From Arsenicicoccus cauae (GTDB lineage Bacteria; Actinomycetota; Actinomycetes; Actinomycetales; Dermatophilaceae), in the NCBI RefSeq assembly GCF_009707125.1, contig NZ_WLVL01000040.1:1-64000 (forward strand): a stretch of DNA of 64,000 nt. The letters are read 5' to 3'. Below are positions 54,525 to 64,000 of this stretch, in pieces. A program made the translations under genes and the position numbers. The notes beneath the pieces were generated by a model that worked only from the letters and a program-made list of their open reading frames with translations, searched no databases and was not told where the DNA came from. Within the stretch, counting starts at the first letter, position 1; every line of letters starts with the position of its first letter.

Positions 54525-54905
54525 TCAGGTGCTCGACGACGCCATACGCCCGGGTCCGTGGCCGCGCGACCCGCTGCGCAGTCGAGCGACGCCGACGAGG
54601 ACCAGCCGGAGCAGCACCAGGTTGGCGCCGCCGCAGAGGATCGCCATGACGGTGGCGGCCACGATCTCACCCACCGGGGCGGGCAGTCCGAGCCCGCCTA
54701 TCGGCAGGGCCGCCAAGCTCCACGGGAAGGTGGCCAGGACCAGCGGGACCGCAGCGAACGATGCGCCGACGGTCTGCGGGTCGGGCCAGATGGCGTCGTC
54801 GACTCAGACCCACCAGGCCAGTGCGACGAGGACTGCGTAGAGGGCGGCGACCACCCAGAAGGCCACGGACCAGGGACGGGGGAGGGCGAGCCGTTGCGGG
54901 GTCAT
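54525..54905 (-). pseudogene. Small three-TM membrane protein gene interrupted by in-frame TGA
   Basis: From ATG 54905 the frame reads one membrane helix (SVAFWVVAALYAVLVALAWW), then TGA at 54804-54806. It continues open in the same frame with two more helices (ASFAAVPLVLATFPWSLAAL and AATVMAILCGGANLVLLRLV) to the stop at 54525. Without the TGA it would be a 126-aa protein with normal GC-rich codon use on both sides. Explanations are a recent nonsense mutation, a sequencing error, or two separately translated short products (TTG restart near 54716). Recoding is unlikely, as no selenocysteine signals are seen. Convergent with the GNAT gene. Confidence 0.65.
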
Positions 54906-55020
54906 ACGCCGACCCTAGGCACGGGGACGGTCGTCGTCGTGAGTATTCGGCCCCACCATCGTCACACCCGCGTGGGGTGTCGGGCAGGGACCAGTGGGCA
55001 GGAGCGGGGATGATGGGGTG

Positions 55021-55749
55021 ATGGCGCTCTACCGGGATCAGGCGGTGGTCCTGCGCACCCACAAGCTGGGTGAGGCGGACCGCATCGTCACCATGCTCTC
55101 CCGGCGCCACGGCAAGATCCGCGGTGTCGCCAAGGGGGTACGGCGCACCAAGTCCCGGTTCGGCGCCCGGCTCGAGCCGTTCATGGTCGTGGACGTGCAG
55201 CTCTACCAAGGGCGTTCGCTCGACACGGTGACCCAGGTCGAGACGCTGGGGGCCTACGGCGACACGATCATGCGCGACTACGGCGCCTACACCGCGGCCA
55301 GCGCGATGGTCGAGACCGCCGACCAGCTCACGGTCGAGCACGAGCCCAACGGCCAGCAGTTCATGCTCCTCGCGGGCGCGCTGCGCAGCCTCGCGGTCGG
55401 CGAGCACGACAGCGGCCTGGTCCTGGACGCCTACCTCCTGCGCGCCGTCGCCACGGCCGGGTGGGCGCCCAGCTTCGACGAGTGCGCGCGGTGCGGCGCC
55501 CCCGGACCGCACCGCGGCTTCAACCTCGCCTCCGGCGGTGCCGTATGCCGGGACTGCCGCACCCCCGGATCCGCCGCCCCGAGCCCCGCCACGATGGTCC
55601 TGCTGTCGGCGCTGCTGTCGGGCGACTGGGAGACCGCCGACGCGAGCGAGGTGCGGCACCGGCGCGAGGGTGCCGGTCTCGTGGCGGCGTTCGTGCAGTG
55701 GCACCTCGAGCGCGGGGTACGGTCGCTGAGGCTGGTCGAACGAGCATGA
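55021..55749 (+). CDS. recO: DNA repair protein RecO
   Basis: RecO with RecR loads RecA on SSB-coated DNA and anneals strands. The 242-aa protein has an N-terminal OB fold ([40 protein letters not shown]) and a C-terminal helical domain with zinc cysteines in CARCGAPG and CRDCR. ATG 55021 (MALYRDQAV) is the family start. It is followed by uppS after ten bases, a conserved actinobacterial pair. Confidence 0.95.
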   Translation: MALYRDQAVVLRTHKLGEADRIVTMLSRRHGKIRGVAKGVRRTKSRFGARLEPFMVVDVQLYQGRSLDTVTQVETLGAYGDTIMRDYGAYTAASAMVETADQLTVEHEPNGQQFMLLAGALRSLAVGEHDSGLVLDAYLLRAVATAGWAPSFDECARCGAPGPHRGFNLASGGAVCRDCRTPGSAAPSPATMVLLSALLSGDWETADASEVRHRREGAGLVAAFVQWHLERGVRSLRLVERA

Positions 55750-55759
55750 GGAGCGACGC

Positions 55760-58062
<2,303 letters not shown>

Positions 58063-58088
58063 CGACGAAGGCGCGCTCCGGCGCAATC

Positions 58089-58125
58089 GGGACGTTCGTG
58101 CTCGCTCTACGGGCACGAACGTCCC
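58089..58125. terminator. argG terminator hairpin
   Basis: GGGACGTTCGTGC at 58089-58101 and GCACGAACGTCCC at 58113-58125 form a perfect 13-bp stem with an 11-nt loop, starting 27 bp after the argG stop. Confidence 0.88.
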
Positions 58126-58158
58126 GTCCTCGCGAGGTGGGAATGAGAGGGTGGGCTG

Positions 58159-58935
58159 GTGATCGACTACAAGACGCCCGCCGAGGTCGAGGCGATGCGT
58201 CCCGCGGGGGAGTTCGTGGCGGGGGTGCTGGCGACGCTGCGCCATGAGGTGGGTGTCGGCAGCGACCTGCTCGAGATCGACGCACGGGCGCACGAGCTCA
58301 TCCGGGCGCGCGGGGCGACCAGCTGCTACCTCGACTACCACCCGAGCTTCGGGGACTCGCCGTTCGGGCATGTCATCTGCACCAGCGTCAACGACGCTGT
58401 GCTGCATGGGCTTCCGCATCGCTACCGGCTGCGCGACGGGGATCTCGTCAGCCTCGACTTCGCTGCCGCGGTGGATGGCTGGGTGGCCGACAGCGCCATC
58501 AGCTTCGTGGTCGGTGACCCGGCGCCCGCCGATCTCGAGCTGATCGACACCTGCGAGCGCGCGCTGGCCGTGGCCATCGACACGGCGCGGGTCGGCCACC
58601 GGCTCGGTGACGTCAGCGCGGCGATCGGGGCGGTCGCGGCGGAGGCGGGCTACGGGGTCAACACGCAGTTCGGCGGTCACGGCGTCGGGCGCACCATGCA
58701 CGGTGAGCCGCACGTCCCCAACGACGGTCGCGCCGGTCGCGGCCTGGTCCTGCGCCCCGGTCTGGTCATCGCGATCGAGCCGTGGCTGATGGCCACCACC
58801 GACGAGCTCGCCAAGGACCGCGACGGCTGGACCTTGCGCAGCGCCGACGGCTCCCGCACCGCGCACGTGGAGCACACGGTCGCGGTCACCGAGGACGGGC
58901 CGCTGGTCCTCACCGACCGGCGCCACCTCGGCTGA
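58159..58935 (+). CDS. map: Type I methionine aminopeptidase
   Basis: Removes N-terminal Met from nascent proteins using two metal ions. The 258-aa protein has the ligands in order: Asp in LVSLDFAAAVDGWVADSAIS (two Asp), His in GGHGVGRTMHGEPHVPN, Glu in VIAIEPW, and Glu in HVEHTVAVTEDG. GTG 58159 is the start. It is monocistronic after the argG terminator and probably a second Map, since the main one is normally beside secY/adk; that is inference. Confidence 0.94.
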   Translation: MIDYKTPAEVEAMRPAGEFVAGVLATLRHEVGVGSDLLEIDARAHELIRARGATSCYLDYHPSFGDSPFGHVICTSVNDAVLHGLPHRYRLRDGDLVSLDFAAAVDGWVADSAISFVVGDPAPADLELIDTCERALAVAIDTARVGHRLGDVSAAIGAVAAEAGYGVNTQFGGHGVGRTMHGEPHVPNDGRAGRGLVLRPGLVIAIEPWLMATTDELAKDRDGWTLRSADGSRTAHVEHTVAVTEDGPLVLTDRRHLG

Positions 58936-59009
58936 TCCCTCGGGGCGCGCGGGCGGCATACGGCCGAGGTCCCTAGGCTCGGTGGGACCGACACGAGAGG
59001 GGCAGGGCG

Positions 59010-59510
59010 ATGAGCGACGGCAGGGCGTTCCAGGACGGCTACCCCGAGGACGTGGCGCACTGCTACGGCTGCGGGCGGCTCAACGAGGCGGGGATCCAGC
59101 TCAAGAGCTACTGGGACGGCGACGAGACGGTGGCGCGCTACACGCCGCGGCCGGAGCATACGGCGATCCCGGGCTATGTCTACGGCGGGCTGGTGGCGTC
59201 GCTGATCGACTGTCACGGGACGGGGTCGGCGGCGGCGGCCGGGTCGCGGGTGGCCGGTGTGGACGAGGCGAGCGAGCCGCTGCTGCGCTATGTCACGGCG
59301 AGCCTGCAGGTGGACTACCTGGCGCCCACCCCGATGGGGGTCGAGCTGGAGGTGCGCGGCGTGATCGAGCAGGTCAAGGGCCGCAAGGTGGTCGTCGAGG
59401 AGACCGTGTCGGCGGGGGACGCGGTCGTGGCGCGCGGCCGGGTCGTGGCGGTGCAGATGCCGCAGACGATGACGCCCGCCGAGGGGCCGGTCGAGACCCG
59501 CCTCCGGTAG
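59010..59510 (+). CDS. PaaI-family hotdog thioesterase
   Basis: A 166-aa hotdog-fold protein. YEGG-like elements are VYGGLVASLIDCHGTGSA (acyl-CoA thioesterase active-site helix) and LQVDYLAPTPMGVELEVRGV. The N-terminus has Cys-X2-Cys (AHCYGCGRLNEAGIQL), a form common in fungal and actinobacterial PaaI relatives. Probable acyl-CoA hydrolase of unknown specificity. ATG 59010 follows GAGAGGGGCAGGG. A family A repeat follows the stop. Confidence 0.88.
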   Translation: MSDGRAFQDGYPEDVAHCYGCGRLNEAGIQLKSYWDGDETVARYTPRPEHTAIPGYVYGGLVASLIDCHGTGSAAAAGSRVAGVDEASEPLLRYVTASLQVDYLAPTPMGVELEVRGVIEQVKGRKVVVEETVSAGDAVVARGRVVAVQMPQTMTPAEGPVETRLR

Positions 59511-59513
59511 GGG

Positions 59514-59547
59514 CATCAGCCTGGGGGACGAAGGCCGGTCGATGCCC
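59514..59547 (-). repeat. Dispersed palindromic repeat (family A), single copy
   Basis: The reverse complement matches the 34-nt core at 42170-42203 at all but two positions. It lies three bases after a thioesterase gene and before a convergent small membrane protein gene. CCGGTAGGGGCATC flanks both loci. Confidence 0.85.
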
Positions 59548-59561
59548 CGGCCCCCGGCGGG

Positions 59562-59855
59562 TCAGCGGGGGAGCAGGCGGACGAGGACCAGGGCCGCCCC
59601 GAGCAGCGCCGTGGCGACGCGGATCAGCTTGGCGTTGGTGGAGGCATACGGCCACGCGAGATAGAGCAGCCACGCGACGAAGGCCACGGCGATGGTGAGC
59701 AGCACCCAGCCGACCGGCCCACCGACGACGGCGGCGAGGACCAGCAGGGCCACCCAGGCGGCGGTCGTGGCCCAGCCGGGAAGTCGGGACAGTGCGGTGG
59801 CGGTGGGGGTGCTGGCGCGTTCGACGGACTGACGCAGGGGGGTGGGCTCGGGCAC
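59562..59855 (-). CDS. Small membrane protein, DUF6703-like
   Basis: A 97-aa protein: N-terminal LRQSVERASTPTATALSRLP, two to three hydrophobic helices (AAWVALLVLAAVVGGPVGWV, VAFVAWLLYLAWPY, ATALLGAALVLVRLLP). It resembles the DUF6703 family of actinobacteria, small inner-membrane proteins of unknown function. ATG 59855. It lies divergent from and slightly overlapping the glyS remnant region. The family assignment is from memory of the pattern and moderately sure. Confidence 0.75.
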   Translation of the reverse strand: MPEPTPLRQSVERASTPTATALSRLPGWATTAAWVALLVLAAVVGGPVGWVLLTIAVAFVAWLLYLAWPYASTNAKLIRVATALLGAALVLVRLLPR

Positions 59856-59874
59856 CGGACCACCCTACCGACTA

Positions 59875-60276
59875 GATTTCGGCGCGTGGCTGCGCCGGAC
59901 CGAGCGCCCGCCGGGGGACCTGGCGCACTTCGCGACGCGGGGCACGGCGCTGGCGTACCACTACCGCGACCCGGAGTCCGAGTGGGGCGAGCTGGAGCGC
60001 ATCGTCGACCGCTCGGACGACGACCTGGCCCGGCACGCGCGCGCCTCCTGGGCGGACCTGCGCTACTACGACCAGCGGACCGGGGATTGCTACGCAGGCC
60101 ATCGGGCGGCGATAGCGGCGCCAGGACGAGATCGAAACCCCCACTGCGTCACCGTGGACTCTTACACGCTGGGGGACCGGTCCGTGACCGTCCGGGACCG
60201 GGACACCATGCGCCAGGAACGCATGGGGCTGGATGCGTTGGAGGGCTACCTCGCCGAGCGGCTGGTGGGGTGCTGA
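59875..60276 (+). pseudogene. glyS: Glycyl-tRNA synthetase remnant (internally deleted, frameshifted, nonsense)
   Basis: Two pieces of GlyRS are joined. The first part (DLAHFATRGTALAYHYRDPE, WGELERIVDRSDDDLARHAR, LRYYDQRTGDCY) matches the segment normally reading LSHY...DIEY...WGELEGIA.RTDFDL..H...DLSYFDQ. It is followed directly by the C-terminal anticodon-binding end (HCVTVDSYTLGDRSVTVRDR, DTMRQERMGLDALEGYLAER, then LVGC). At the joint the +1 frame encodes AIGRR-stop-RRQDEIETP, i.e. the family's IGRRYRRQDEIGTP with Tyr changed to TAG at 60113-60115. So it has two frame changes, one nonsense codon, loss of the N-terminal ~260 residues and loss of ~100 internal residues. It cannot be functional. 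Confidence 0.85.
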
Positions 60277-60300
60277 GGGCACCACCGCCGGTCGTTCAAT

Positions 60301-60313
60301 GGTCTATAAGACC
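60301..60313 (+). promoter_or_regulatory. Palindrome and -10-like element before DUF2277 gene
   Basis: GGTCT-ATA-AGACC is a 13-bp palindrome containing TATAAG, which could serve as -10 for the gene at 60366. The short stretch is AT-rich relative to its surroundings. Confidence 0.4.
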
Positions 60314-60365
60314 TCATTCGTCCGTATTCACCACCGGACGCGGTGCGCTGTGCCATCGTTGATCC

Positions 60366-60623
60366 ATGGCCCGACAGCTACGAGCACTGCACGACGAGGA
60401 GATGATCTCCACGTCGGCCGAGGCGCGCGCCGCTGCCCTGCAGTACGTCCGCGTCGTCACCGGTTCCGCCCGCCCGCGGCCCGAGCACCGCGAGGTCTTC
60501 GAGGAGACCGTCCTGCAGGTGGCCGTCGCCACCCAGGCGCTCATCGACCGCATGGAGTCGATCGGCGAGGCCGATGCCGCCGCCCGTCGTGAGGACGGGC
60601 ATTCGTTCGACGTCGCCGGCTGA
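60366..60623 (+). CDS. DUF2277 family protein
   Basis: An 85-aa protein with the DUF2277 pattern: N-terminal RQLRALHDEE (family RNIRTLxNFEPPAT), AARAAALQYVRVVTGSARPR and a helix EVFEETVLQVAVATQALIDR. The family's usual Cys near the start is replaced by ARQ here. Function unknown. It is followed by a strong terminator hairpin. Confidence 0.85.
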   Translation: MARQLRALHDEEMISTSAEARAAALQYVRVVTGSARPRPEHREVFEETVLQVAVATQALIDRMESIGEADAAARREDGHSFDVAG

Positions 60624-60640
60624 CCGCACCATCGCGCCGG

Positions 60641-60672
60641 AGGCCCGCCCGACCACGACGTCGGGCGGGCCT
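60641..60672. terminator. Terminator hairpin after DUF2277 gene
   Basis: AGGCCCGCCCGAC at 60641-60653 and GTCGGGCGGGCCT at 60660-60672 form a perfect 13-bp stem with a 6-nt loop, followed by TCTCGG. Confidence 0.9.
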
Positions 60673-60713
60673 TCTCGGCATACGGGAATGGAACCCGACA
60701 CCCCGTCTGTTAG

Positions 60714-60730
60714 TATGATTGAACTTTCAA
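60714..60730 (+). promoter_or_regulatory. Promoter and inverted repeat upstream of the LLM-reductase pair
   Basis: TATGAT at 60714-60719 fits a -10 box. TTGAA-CT-TTCAA at 60719-60730 is an inverted repeat that overlaps its edge and lies 24 bp before the start codon at 60754. The sequence is of the type bound by MarR or HxlR proteins, but no regulator is next to it. Confidence 0.55.
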
Positions 60731-60753
60731 CCAACAGCGTGGAGGAGGACCCC

Positions 60754-61896
60754 ATGCAGTTCGGCGTCTTCTCGGTCGGCGACGTCACCACGGACCCGAC
60801 CACCGGTCGCACCCCGACCGAGCACGAGCGCATCACGGCCATGACGCAGATCGCCCTCAAGGCCGAGGAGGTCGGCCTGGACGTCTTTGCGACCGGCGAG
60901 CACCACAACCCGCCGTTCGTGCCGTCTTCCCCGACCACGCACCTCGGCTACATCGCCGCCAAGACCGAGCGGCTGCAGCTCAGCACCGCCACGACGCTGA
61001 TCACGACCAACGACCCGGTCAAGATCGCCGAGGACTACGCGATGCTGCAGCACCTGTCCGGCGGCCGCGTCGACCTCATGATGGGGCGCGGCAACACCGG
61101 CCCGGTCTACCCGTGGTTCGGCAAGGACATCCGCCAGGGCATCGCGCTCGCCGTCGAGAACTACCACCTGCTGCGCCGGCTGTGGCGCGAGGACGTCGTC
61201 GACTGGGAGGGGCGGTTCCGCACCCCGCTGCACGGCTACACCTCGACCCCGGCGCCCCTGGACGGCACCCCGCCGTTCGTGTGGCACGGGTCGATCCGCA
61301 GCGTCGAGATCGCGGAGCAGGCGGCGTACTACGGCGACGGCTTCTTCCACAACCACATCTTCTGGGGACCCGAGCACACCCGGCAGATGGTCGGGCTCTA
61401 CCGCCAGCGGTTCGAGCACTACGGGCACGGGTCCGCGGACCAGGCGATCGTCGGGCTCGGCGGGCAGGCCTTCATGGCCGAGACCGAGGCCGAGGCCAAG
61501 CGCCGCTTCCGGCCCTACTTCGACGTCGCCCCGGTCTACGGCCACGGGCCCTCGCTGGAGGAGTTCACGAGCGCCACGCCGCTGACCGTCGGCACGCCCG
61601 AGATGGTCATCGAGCGCACCCTGGCCTCGGCCGACTACGCCGGTGACTACCAGCGCCAGCTCTTCCTCATGGACCACGCCGGCCTGCCCCTGGACGTCGT
61701 CCTGGAGCAGATCGAGATCCTCGGTCGCGAGGTCGTCCCCACCCTGCGCACCGAGTTCGAGCGGCGTCGCCCGGCACATGTGCCGAGCGACCCGCCCACG
61801 CACGCCTCGCTCGTGGCCGCAGGCCCCGAGTCCCCCCACCACCTCGTCATCCCCGCCGCCCCCGTCGCGGCGGCCACCTCGGAGGAGACCGTATGA
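60754..61896 (+). CDS. LLM-class flavin-dependent monooxygenase, CE1758-like
   Basis: A 380-aa luciferase-like oxidoreductase. FGVFSVGDVTTDPTTGRTPT is the characteristic N-terminus of the CE1758 subfamily. TGEHHNPPFVPSSPTTHLGY and LMMGRGNTGPVYPWFGKDI are FMN-site regions. The enzyme would use reduced FMN supplied by the partner reductase overlapping its stop (ATGA). Substrate unknown. ATG 60754 has GGAGGAGG upstream. Confidence 0.92.
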   Translation: MQFGVFSVGDVTTDPTTGRTPTEHERITAMTQIALKAEEVGLDVFATGEHHNPPFVPSSPTTHLGYIAAKTERLQLSTATTLITTNDPVKIAEDYAMLQHLSGGRVDLMMGRGNTGPVYPWFGKDIRQGIALAVENYHLLRRLWREDVVDWEGRFRTPLHGYTSTPAPLDGTPPFVWHGSIRSVEIAEQAAYYGDGFFHNHIFWGPEHTRQMVGLYRQRFEHYGHGSADQAIVGLGGQAFMAETEAEAKRRFRPYFDVAPVYGHGPSLEEFTSATPLTVGTPEMVIERTLASADYAGDYQRQLFLMDHAGLPLDVVLEQIEILGREVVPTLRTEFERRRPAHVPSDPPTHASLVAAGPESPHHLVIPAAPVAAATSEETV

Positions 61897-62564
61897 CGCG
61901 CCGCATCGTCGCCGTCACCGCCGGGCTCTCGCAGCCCTCGTCCACCCGCCTGCTCACCGACCAGCTGACCGCCGCCGTCACCGCCCAGGTGAGCGCGCGC
62001 GGCGAGGCCGCCACCGTCGAGGTGATCGAGGTGCGCGAGCTCGCGACCGACCTGGCCCATCTGATGACCACGGGCATGGCGAGCGCGCGCCTCGACGCGG
62101 CCCGCGAGCTCGTGTCGTCCGCCGACGGGCTCGTGCTGGTGACCCCGGTCTTCAGCGCGAGCTACTCGGGGCTGTTCAAGATGTTCGTCGACGCCCTGTC
62201 GCCGGACGCCCTCACCGGGATGCCGGTGATCGTCGCCGCCACCGCGGGCACGCCCCGGCACTCGCTGGTGCTGGACTTCGCGATGCGGCCGCTGCTGACC
62301 TACCTGCGCGCCGTGGTCATGCCGACCGGGGTCTTCGCCGCGACCGAGGACTTCGGTGGCGGGGAGGCCGGCTCCGGGCTGGCGTCCCGGGTGCGGCGCG
62401 CGGCCTCGGAGCTGGCGGCGCTCGTCGTCGCCGAGTCCGGTGCGGTGGCCGGGTTCGCGGAGGACGAGCAGGACCGTGAGCCGGTCCGTCCAGACCGGTC
62501 GTCGGGCGTCGGCCTCGGGTCCGTCACCCCGTTCGAGCAGCTGCTCGCCGGGCACCGCGGCTGA
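61893..62564 (+). CDS. NAD(P)H-dependent FMN reductase, CE1759-like
   Basis: A 223-aa flavodoxin-fold reductase with RRIVAVTAGLSQPSSTRLLT as the FMN phosphate loop, SADGLVLVTPVFSASYSGLF, and VVAATAGTPRHSLVLDFAMR. It is the reductase half of the CE1758/CE1759 two-component monooxygenase, coupled by ATGA. The C-terminal tail ends SVTPFEQLLAGHR, common in the subfamily. Confidence 0.92.
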   Translation: MTRRIVAVTAGLSQPSSTRLLTDQLTAAVTAQVSARGEAATVEVIEVRELATDLAHLMTTGMASARLDAARELVSSADGLVLVTPVFSASYSGLFKMFVDALSPDALTGMPVIVAATAGTPRHSLVLDFAMRPLLTYLRAVVMPTGVFAATEDFGGGEAGSGLASRVRRAASELAALVVAESGAVAGFAEDEQDREPVRPDRSSGVGLGSVTPFEQLLAGHRG

Positions 62565-62635
62565 GCGTGAGACGGCAGCGGGCGTCATACGATGCTCGCC
62601 GCCGACTGCTCGGCTCCTCGGCTAGGGTCGGCGCC

Positions 62636-63274
62636 ATGAGCGAGGTCCGGCAGCCGTGGCTGCGCGAGGTCGTCCTGCCCGGAGCGGTGATCAGCGCCGG
62701 CATCGCGGGCGTCGGGCGGGTCATCGAGGGGCCGCTGCGCGGCTGGCCCGCCGAGGACGAGCTCAACCGCTGGTTCGTGCGCCACCGCACGCCGCTGGGC
62801 AACGCCCTCACCTGGGTGCCGTCGACGTATGCCGACACGCCCGCCACCATCGCCATGTCGTTCGTCTACGGCGGGTGGCTGTGGCGCGAGACGGGCAGCG
62901 TGCGCGAGGCCATCGCGCCGCTGGCCGCCATCACGGTCGAGACGGTGTGCTTCATGAGTGCGGCTCGCGTCGTGGGTCGGGCGCGTCCGGACGTGCCGTG
63001 GCTCGACAGGCCGGCCCACACGTCGAGCTTCCCGTCCGGGCACACCGGCGCCACCACCGCCATGAGCCTGACCGTGGCACACGCCTTGGCGCGTCGGGAC
63101 GTGCCTGGGTCGAGGCGGCTGGCGCATGTGGTGCGGTGGGGTGTGCCGGTGAGCGTGGCGGCGTCCCGCGTCTATCGAGGGATGCACCACCCCTCGGACG
63201 TCGTCGTCGGGTCGCTGCTGGGCGCGTGGACGGCGGGTGCCGTGCGGCGGGCCCTCGGCATACCGACGCTGTAA
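62636..63274 (+). CDS. PAP2-family phosphatase
   Basis: A 212-aa membrane phosphatase. The PAP2 motifs are RVVGRARPDVPWLD (first motif), SSFPSGHTGATTAM (second) and SRVYRGMHHPSDVVVGSLLG (third, with catalytic His). Five to six hydrophobic helices are visible. It likely dephosphorylates a lipid or polyprenyl phosphate at the membrane. It precedes dusB with 153 bp between. Confidence 0.9.
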   Translation: MSEVRQPWLREVVLPGAVISAGIAGVGRVIEGPLRGWPAEDELNRWFVRHRTPLGNALTWVPSTYADTPATIAMSFVYGGWLWRETGSVREAIAPLAAITVETVCFMSAARVVGRARPDVPWLDRPAHTSSFPSGHTGATTAMSLTVAHALARRDVPGSRRLAHVVRWGVPVSVAASRVYRGMHHPSDVVVGSLLGAWTAGAVRRALGIPTL

Positions 63275-63313
63275 CCGGTGATGTGTACCGCTGATCCTGC
63301 CTGACCCGCCCCT

Positions 63314-63349
63314 TGACCCGCGTCGTGACCCGCGTCGTGACCCGCGCGG
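63314..63349 (+). repeat. Three tandem 12-bp repeats upstream of dusB
   Basis: TGACCCGCGTCG occurs at 63314-63325 and 63326-63337, with a third copy at 63338-63349 that differs at two bases. Short tandem duplication in the 153-bp gap; no further function visible. Confidence 0.8.
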
Positions 63350-63427
63350 GGCGGCGGTGCGGGAGGCGGCGGGCATGGCGTCATACGGCACGTGACACCC
63401 AGCGCGGGCTGAGACAATGGGCGGGAT

Positions 63428-64000
63428 ATGACTGCTGTCCTGCCCCCGCTCGTCATCGGCCGCCACACCTACGAGTCGCCGGTCGTGCTCGCCCCCATGG
63501 CGGGGATCACCAACCGTGCCTTCCGCCGGCTGTGCCGCGAGCACGGGGCCGCCGGGCTCGCGGCGGCGGGCACGCCCGGCGCCAAGCAGCTCTTCGTCTC
63601 CGAGATGATCACGACGCGGGCGCTGGTGGAGCGCGTGCCGCTGACGATGAAGCTCATCGAGATGGACCCGGGCGAGTCTCCCCGGGGGATCCAGCTGTAT
63701 GGCGTGGACCCGGTCACCGTCGGCCAGGCCGCCCGGATCATCGCGACCGAGGACCGCGCCGATCACATCGACATGAACTTCGGCTGCCCCGTCCCCAAGG
63801 TGACCCGCAAGGGGGGCGGCTCGGCGCTGCTGTGGAAGACCGAGTGGTTCCGGGCGATCGTGCGGGCTGCTGTGAGGGAGGCCGCGCCGTACGACATCCC
63901 CGTGACCGTCAAGATGCGTGTGGGGATCGACGCCGACCACGTCACCTACCTCGAGGCGGGCCGGATCGCCGAGCAGGAGGGTGCCTCCGCCGTCGCGCTG
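63428..64000 (+). CDS. dusB: tRNA-dihydrouridine synthase DusB (3' end outside window)
   Basis: Flavin enzyme reducing uridines in tRNA. The visible 191 residues show VVLAPMAGITNRAFRRLCRE (FMN site), PRGIQLYGVDP, DHIDMNFGCPVPKVTRKGGG with the catalytic Cys, and VTVKMRVGIDADH. Start ATG 63428. The gene continues past 64000. DusB is usually followed by dgt-dnaG in actinobacteria. Confidence 0.95.
   Translation, partial: MTAVLPPLVIGRHTYESPVVLAPMAGITNRAFRRLCREHGAAGLAAAGTPGAKQLFVSEMITTRALVERVPLTMKLIEMDPGESPRGIQLYGVDPVTVGQAARIIATEDRADHIDMNFGCPVPKVTRKGGGSALLWKTEWFRAIVRAAVREAAPYDIPVTVKMRVGIDADHVTYLEAGRIAEQEGASAVAL

Noticed and set aside
54804-54806. TGA read as selenocysteine
   Set aside because: No SECIS-like stem was identified, the surrounding protein is a small membrane protein, not a known selenoprotein, and no selenocysteine genes are seen here.

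Overview
The window is a GC-rich chromosomal segment of an actinobacterium, most likely Micrococcales and close to Intrasporangiaceae. Grounds are the strong G/C third-position bias, GTG starts, NTGA start/stop overlaps, two mycothiol-type DinB-fold enzymes, a DUF3097 protein, and the conserved order holA-rpsT-lepA-hemW-hrcA-dnaJ-rsmE-phoH-ybeY-corC-era-leuA-recO-uppS-dusB. No tRNA, rRNA or CRISPR was seen. The genus is inference.

Layout. 1-2.6 kb: mobile material (a frameshifted IS3-like transposase, a serine recombinase, and a frameshifted thermonuclease-like lipoprotein). 2.9-9.5 kb: hflX, two overlapping double-GNAT genes, and a pair of mycothiol-dependent enzymes divergent from an HxlR regulator across a clean palindrome. 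9.6-14.1 kb: three same-strand genes (a one-module A-T-TE synthetase, a SAM methyltransferase, and a VOC-GNAT fusion) that look like a very small natural-product operon. 14.2-25.8 kb: prs, dinG, a secreted phosphodiesterase gene flanked by 55-bp direct repeats, holA, rpsT, a PemK-like toxin, an MFS pump, lepA and trmB. 25.8-31.5 kb: paired GNATs, a LysR regulator and YeiH exporter sharing a perfect palindrome, hemW, and an antitoxin remnant. 31.5-38.9 kb: the NAD de novo operon nadABC with two operator-like sites upstream, and an NrtR-type regulator two loci away. 39-47.7 kb: CIRCE-hrcA-dnaJ, rsmE, a GerMN/Gmad2 lipoprotein, HIT, phoH, ybeY, corC and era. 47.8-54.9 kb: a protealysin-like protease, leuA with a leader-peptide attenuator, hipBA with palindromic operators, alkB, a GNAT, and a small membrane-protein gene interrupted by TGA. 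55-64 kb: recO, uppS, argG, map, a thioesterase, a decayed glycyl-tRNA synthetase remnant, an LLM monooxygenase with its FMN reductase, a PAP2 phosphatase, and dusB running off the edge.

How the parts work together. Most of the window is housekeeping: ribosome and tRNA maturation (lepA, rsmE, ybeY, era, hflX, trmB, dusB), DNA repair (dinG, recO, alkB), NAD, leucine and arginine synthesis, and heat-shock control. Accessory content sits between these blocks. It is rich in acetyltransferase domains (eight GNAT domains) and in short dispersed repeats. Three repeat families were found, and one 47-nt hairpin family shows a compensatory base change. The points most worth following up are the glyS remnant between uppS and dusB, the A-T-TE operon, the nadA operator pair, and the hairpin family.
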